In this document: piece after piece, positions 31,404-34,160 of the stretch
Layout: each line of letters starts with the position of its first letter
How positions within the stretch are numbered: position 1 is the first letter of the stretch
Assembly: GCA_017502435.1 (NCBI GenBank)
Contig: JAFVUZ010000236.1
Span: 1-34,160 of the forward strand
DNA length: 34,160 nt
Origin: Lentisphaeria bacterium
GTDB taxonomy: Bacteria; Verrucomicrobiota; Lentisphaeria; Victivallales; Victivallaceae
Reading direction: 5' to 3'
Program-made: the position numbers and the translations under genes
The notes under the pieces: generated by a model
The model's database searches: none
Told to the model about the DNA's origin: nothing
Seen by the model: only the letters and a program-made list of their open reading frames with translations

Positions 31404-32121
31404 AATTCCGCCGTTTTTAATGCGTACCGAACTGCTTTTCGGTGCAGAAAAACTTGCAAAACTCCGCAACGCTCACGTCCTCGTGCTTGGTCTCGGCGGT
31501 GTCGGTGCTTATACTGCGGAAATGCTTGTCCGTGCGGGAGTCGGTGAACTTACGATCGTTGACGGCGATATTGTCGAAGAGACAAACCTCAACCGTCAGC
31601 TGGTTGCATTGCATTCAACTATTGGCAAGTCCAAAAGTTCTGTGTTAAAAGAGCGTTTTTCTGATATAAATCCTGACTGTATCATTCATGATGTTTTTGA
31701 GTATATTGAAAATGATAAAACTGAAAAACTGCTCGAAACAAAATTTGATTATGCCGTTGATGCCATTGATTCGCTTTCGCCCAAAGTCTATTTTCTGAAA
31801 CGCTGTCTTGAACTCGGTATTCCGGTTATAAGTTCTATGGGGTCAGGCGGCAGAGTTGATCCGCTGGCAGTCAAAATCGCCGATATTTCCAAAACATACA
31901 ACTGCGGACTTGCACGTGCCGTGCGTACAAAATTGAAAAAACTCGGTATCGTCAAAGGAATAAAAACTGTCTTTTCCGATGAATCAGTCCCCCCCGAAGC
32001 CGTTCTGGCATATACCGACGAAAACGGTTACAACCACTCTATGACCGGAACTGTTTCATATATAGTTGCGGTTTTCGGCTGCGTACTTGCTTCAGAAGTT
32101 ATCCGCAAAATCACACAATAA
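31396..32121 (+). CDS. tcdA: tRNA threonylcarbamoyladenosine dehydratase TcdA (E1/ThiF-like)
   Basis: It is expected to convert t6A37 of tRNA into the cyclic ct6A form with ATP. The 241-residue protein has the ThiF/E1 fold with LGLGGVGAYTAE (31-42), TIVDGDIVEETNLNRQ (about 53-68, typical of the family) and YAVDAIDSLSPKVYFL. The start RTELLFGAEKLAKL agrees with the YgdL/TcdA group rather than ThiF or MoeB. The CxxC zinc site of MoeB-type proteins is absent, as in TcdA. The start overlaps the TatD-like gene by 8 nt. Its stop is 2 nt from that of the convergent esterase gene. Confidence 0.9.
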   Translation: MSEIPPFLMRTELLFGAEKLAKLRNAHVLVLGLGGVGAYTAEMLVRAGVGELTIVDGDIVEETNLNRQLVALHSTIGKSKSSVLKERFSDINPDCIIHDVFEYIENDKTEKLLETKFDYAVDAIDSLSPKVYFLKRCLELGIPVISSMGSGGRVDPLAVKIADISKTYNCGLARAVRTKLKKLGIVKGIKTVFSDESVPPEAVLAYTDENGYNHSMTGTVSYIVAVFGCVLASEVIRKITQ

Positions 32122-32123
32122 AA

Positions 32124-32963
32124 TCAAACCAGAGCCGCCTGATAGGCATGAGTATAACGCTCAAGGATCGCAGGATCTTTTTCTGCGGCAATCAAAGTTT
32201 CAACAAAATTGACAGCCTGATTTGTCCAATTGCACAAATCCAAAGTATTTTCAGCAAGCAGCATTCCGTGTTCGCCCCAGTAGCCGAGCATAAGTTCACA
32301 GGGGCGTTTATTTTTTGCCATAGCCAGAGCAAATTCAATACTGCAGCGGTAATTTACCAACTGATCACAGACAGTATGCCACAAAAATGCCGGCGGAGTT
32401 TTTTCATCGACCAGATTTACAGGTGAATATTTACTGCGGATTTCTCTGAAATCCTCTCCGAGCAGGTTCTGCTGAGTCCCTAAATGGCTCCATTCTTCAA
32501 AAGCCAGCACTCCGTAATTCAATATCATTGCATATGGCAAATGAGAATATTTATCAAATTCGTCGCCGTCAGAGGCGTCCAGATCATCGCACAGATTTCC
32601 CAGACTTGCCGCCAGATGACCGCCTGCGGAAAATCCGCATGAACATACTTTATCCGCATCAATATTCCATTTATCTGCATTACCGCGGATAATTTTCATA
32701 GCGCGCATGGCATCAAGCTGCGGAGCGGGAAAACGTTCAGGGGCAGTTCTGTAATCCAGTACAATAACATGATAGCCCAACTCATTAAATCTGCGGGCAA
32801 CGGGAGTCCCCTCTGTCGGCTCGCAGACATTGCCATAACCTCCGCCGGGAATGAGAAGTATTGCAGGGCGTTTTTCTGAAGTTTCAAGCAGAAACGGAGT
32901 TATTGAAGGGCGGTCGGCTTTAGTTTTGATATTTTCATCTTTCCAGAGATAAATTTTTCCCAT
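32124..32963 (-). CDS. Alpha/beta-hydrolase esterase (BD-FAE/xylan-esterase-like)
   Basis: The 279-residue cytosolic protein has oxyanion motif PGGGY (39-43), nucleophile elbow GFSAGGH (110-116, S112), a likely acid in HTVCDQLV and a His in GEHGM. This is the pattern of carboxylesterases and feruloyl or acetyl esterases. No signal peptide is present, so it may act on imported oligosaccharides. ATG 32963 is chosen because AAGGTG precedes it by 6-7 nt; an upstream TTG would overlap the patatin gene. It lies 10 nt after the patatin stop, so the two are probably one operon. Confidence 0.83.
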   Translation of the reverse strand: MGKIYLWKDENIKTKADRPSITPFLLETSEKRPAILLIPGGGYGNVCEPTEGTPVARRFNELGYHVIVLDYRTAPERFPAPQLDAMRAMKIIRGNADKWNIDADKVCSCGFSAGGHLAASLGNLCDDLDASDGDEFDKYSHLPYAMILNYGVLAFEEWSHLGTQQNLLGEDFREIRSKYSPVNLVDEKTPPAFLWHTVCDQLVNYRCSIEFALAMAKNKRPCELMLGYWGEHGMLLAENTLDLCNWTNQAVNFVETLIAAEKDPAILERYTHAYQAALV

Positions 32964-32973
32964 TTTTTTCACC

Positions 32974-33822
32974 TTATTGAGCAAGAAATTTTTTTATTTC
33001 ATCCATACGGCGCATGGCAAGTTCACGTCCGATGTCATAAGTTTGCTGCAGTATTTCCGGATTTTTGCACATTCTTTTGACGGGGAGTTTTTGTTCCGGA
33101 CGGAGCAGCAGTATTTCGTTGCGGGCGGCTTTCTGTTCGATATAACGCACTGTTTCATTATAAATTTCATGACGTTTTTCCATTGTCTTGACGAGTTCCG
33201 GATATTTGCGATAGATCAGACGCAAAAGTCCCTGTGCCGCAGACGGTTTTTTAATATAGCCCTGCGGTTGAGTCAGAATGACAATATTGCGGTCATAGCC
33301 GAGAGTTTCAAAAAATTTGACAGGTATTGAATCTGCTAATGCACCGTCAAGATACTTGCCGCCGTTGACTTCGACGATTTTTGAAACCAGCGGCATTGAA
33401 GCGGAAGCCCGCATATATTCAAAACAATCAGAATCTGCTTTATCGCATTTTTTATATAAAGCCCTGCCGGTTTCAATATCCGTGCAAACCATGTAGAATT
33501 CAAGCAGATTTTTTTCAAAAGTTTCAATATCAAAAATATCCAGTTCCAGCGGCAGTTCCCGGTAACAGAAATCAGCTCCGAATATATTTCCTGTCGTCAG
33601 CCATGACCAGTAACTGCAGTATTTCAGGTTGCGGCAGTATTTTTTGTTGTACCGCAAAGCCCGCCCCGGCTGTTTCGATTTGAAATTGCAGCCGAATGCC
33701 GCTCCGGCAGAAACTCCGATCATGCCGTCAAATTCGACTCCTTCAGTCAGCATTGTATCGAATATCCCCGCTGAAAAAAGCCCCCGCATGGCTCCCCCTT
33801 CAAGTATCAATCCTTTTTTCAT
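32974..33822 (-). CDS. Patatin-like phospholipase
   Basis: The 282-residue protein has the patatin signature: glycine-rich oxyanion motif GGAMRG (9-14), serine motif GVSAG (36-40, S38) and catalytic Asp in DGALADSIP (D159). It has no signal peptide. It resembles the YjjU-like group of bacterial patatins and probably hydrolyses phospholipids or acyl esters. GGAG lies 5 nt before ATG 33822. The esterase gene follows after 10 nt. No clear promoter is visible between it and the end repeat. Confidence 0.9.
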   Translation of the reverse strand: MKKGLILEGGAMRGLFSAGIFDTMLTEGVEFDGMIGVSAGAAFGCNFKSKQPGRALRYNKKYCRNLKYCSYWSWLTTGNIFGADFCYRELPLELDIFDIETFEKNLLEFYMVCTDIETGRALYKKCDKADSDCFEYMRASASMPLVSKIVEVNGGKYLDGALADSIPVKFFETLGYDRNIVILTQPQGYIKKPSAAQGLLRLIYRKYPELVKTMEKRHEIYNETVRYIEQKAARNEILLLRPEQKLPVKRMCKNPEILQQTYDIGRELAMRRMDEIKKFLAQ

Positions 33823-33894
33823 TCTGTCTCCGGTATCGGTTATTGTTTATTTCCTGCAGTAAAAACGCCTTTAATTTTTGAATTTGTAAAACGC

Positions 33895-34132
33895 TATGTT
33901 CCCAATACGGGGAGACATCTGTATCTTGTGTTTTTTTTGCAGGGGCTTACGCCGCCCCTGCACCCGGCGCCGGGTACGACCCGGAGCGATGTGACGCTGG
34001 CGCGTGAGTGTCAGCGGCTGTGCGGTGTTTAGCTATTTTTTCGGCGGAATGTTCGATTGCTCCTCCCCTTTTTTTAGGGGATGAGCAATCAAATCTTCCG
34101 CCGGATTAGCCACATCAGGGGTATGCCGTTCG
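33895..34132 (+). repeat. Right copy of the dispersed hairpin-rich repeat
   Basis: It matches positions 1-235 in inverted orientation. It contains GCAGGGGC/GCCCCTGC arms (33939-33946, 33954-33961) and the perfect palindrome ACCCGGCGCCGGGT (33962-33975). A nested stem also lies here: 34055-34069 with 34076-34090 inside 34042-34049 with 34096-34103. No gene lies in 33823-34160. The 28 nt beyond 34132 probably continue the repeat. Confidence 0.88.
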
Positions 34133-34160
34133 TTGCTATCGCAACTCACTATACCCCCGC

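Noticed and set aside
1-34160. Terminal inverted repeats as ends of a 34-kb transposon
   Set aside because: The interior is housekeeping DNA (secA, rnr, fmt, ruvC) with no transposase, integrase or cargo, and a related copy lies inside the window. An interspersed repeat is the simpler reading.

Overview
The window reads as a compact piece of a bacterial chromosome with mid-range GC and AT-rich intergenic DNA. It has no phage, plasmid or transposase genes, no rRNA or tRNA and no CRISPR array. The gene mix points to the PVC superphylum, most likely a gut-type Lentisphaerota (Victivallales-like) organism. Grounds are the secreted SGNH, sialate-esterase and alpha/beta-hydrolase genes, a ThuA-like/PHP fusion with a GntR-headed, LacI-like regulator, and an ectoine-type aspartokinase used beside homoserine dehydrogenase. 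The phylum assignment is inference from gene content; no marker gene was searched.

Layout. Both ends carry a roughly 235-bp, hairpin-rich repeat in opposite orientation, so this may be a contig that broke at dispersed repeats. Positions 236-652 hold a 9-bp tandem repeat and a candidate small RNA with its own promoter and terminator. 653-4551 (minus) is an aspartate-pathway operon: hom, aspartokinase, then a family 2 glycosyltransferase. 4793-8766 (plus) holds a PtsN-like EIIA protein, a zinc-ribbon protein and secA. 8767-9255 is gene-free and repeat-rich. 9256-14181 (minus) is an RNA-metabolism operon: rnr, a DUF2233 protein, an rsmB-like methyltransferase, trmL and a small membrane protein. 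A MATE transporter (plus, 14362) runs into a minus-strand kinase/HAD pair (15729-17443). 17550-20517 (minus) is a ThuA-like/PHP metallohydrolase and its probable regulator. 20711-22710 (minus) encodes two exported esterase-like enzymes. 22752-25396 (minus) is fmt, an ACT-domain protein and a UPF0210 protein. Divergent from fmt is one ORF that fuses HPPK (folK) to a tRNA-dihydrouridine synthase. 26798-30174 (minus) encodes an exported glucosaminidase-like protein and a sialate O-acetylesterase. 30304-32121 (plus) is ruvC, a short TatD-like gene and tcdA. 32124-33822 (minus) is a patatin and an esterase.

How the genes fit together. Most are housekeeping: protein export, formyl-Met initiation, rRNA and tRNA modification, RNA decay, Holliday-junction resolution, folate and aspartate-family synthesis. 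The accessory part is a set of exported or sugar-directed hydrolases under local regulation. Genes are packed with ATGA or 1-4 nt junctions, and three convergent pairs meet with 1-2 nt between stop codons. Sigma70-like promoters (TTGACA/TTGAAA, 16-18 nt spacer, TATAAT/TATATT) can be seen upstream of most transcription units.

Items most worth a second look are the HPPK-Dus fusion, the ectoine-class aspartokinase without ectoine genes, the candidate sRNA, a perfect 15-bp stem that buries the ribosome-binding site of the kinase gene, and a matching operator-like element in front of the PHP gene and its regulator.
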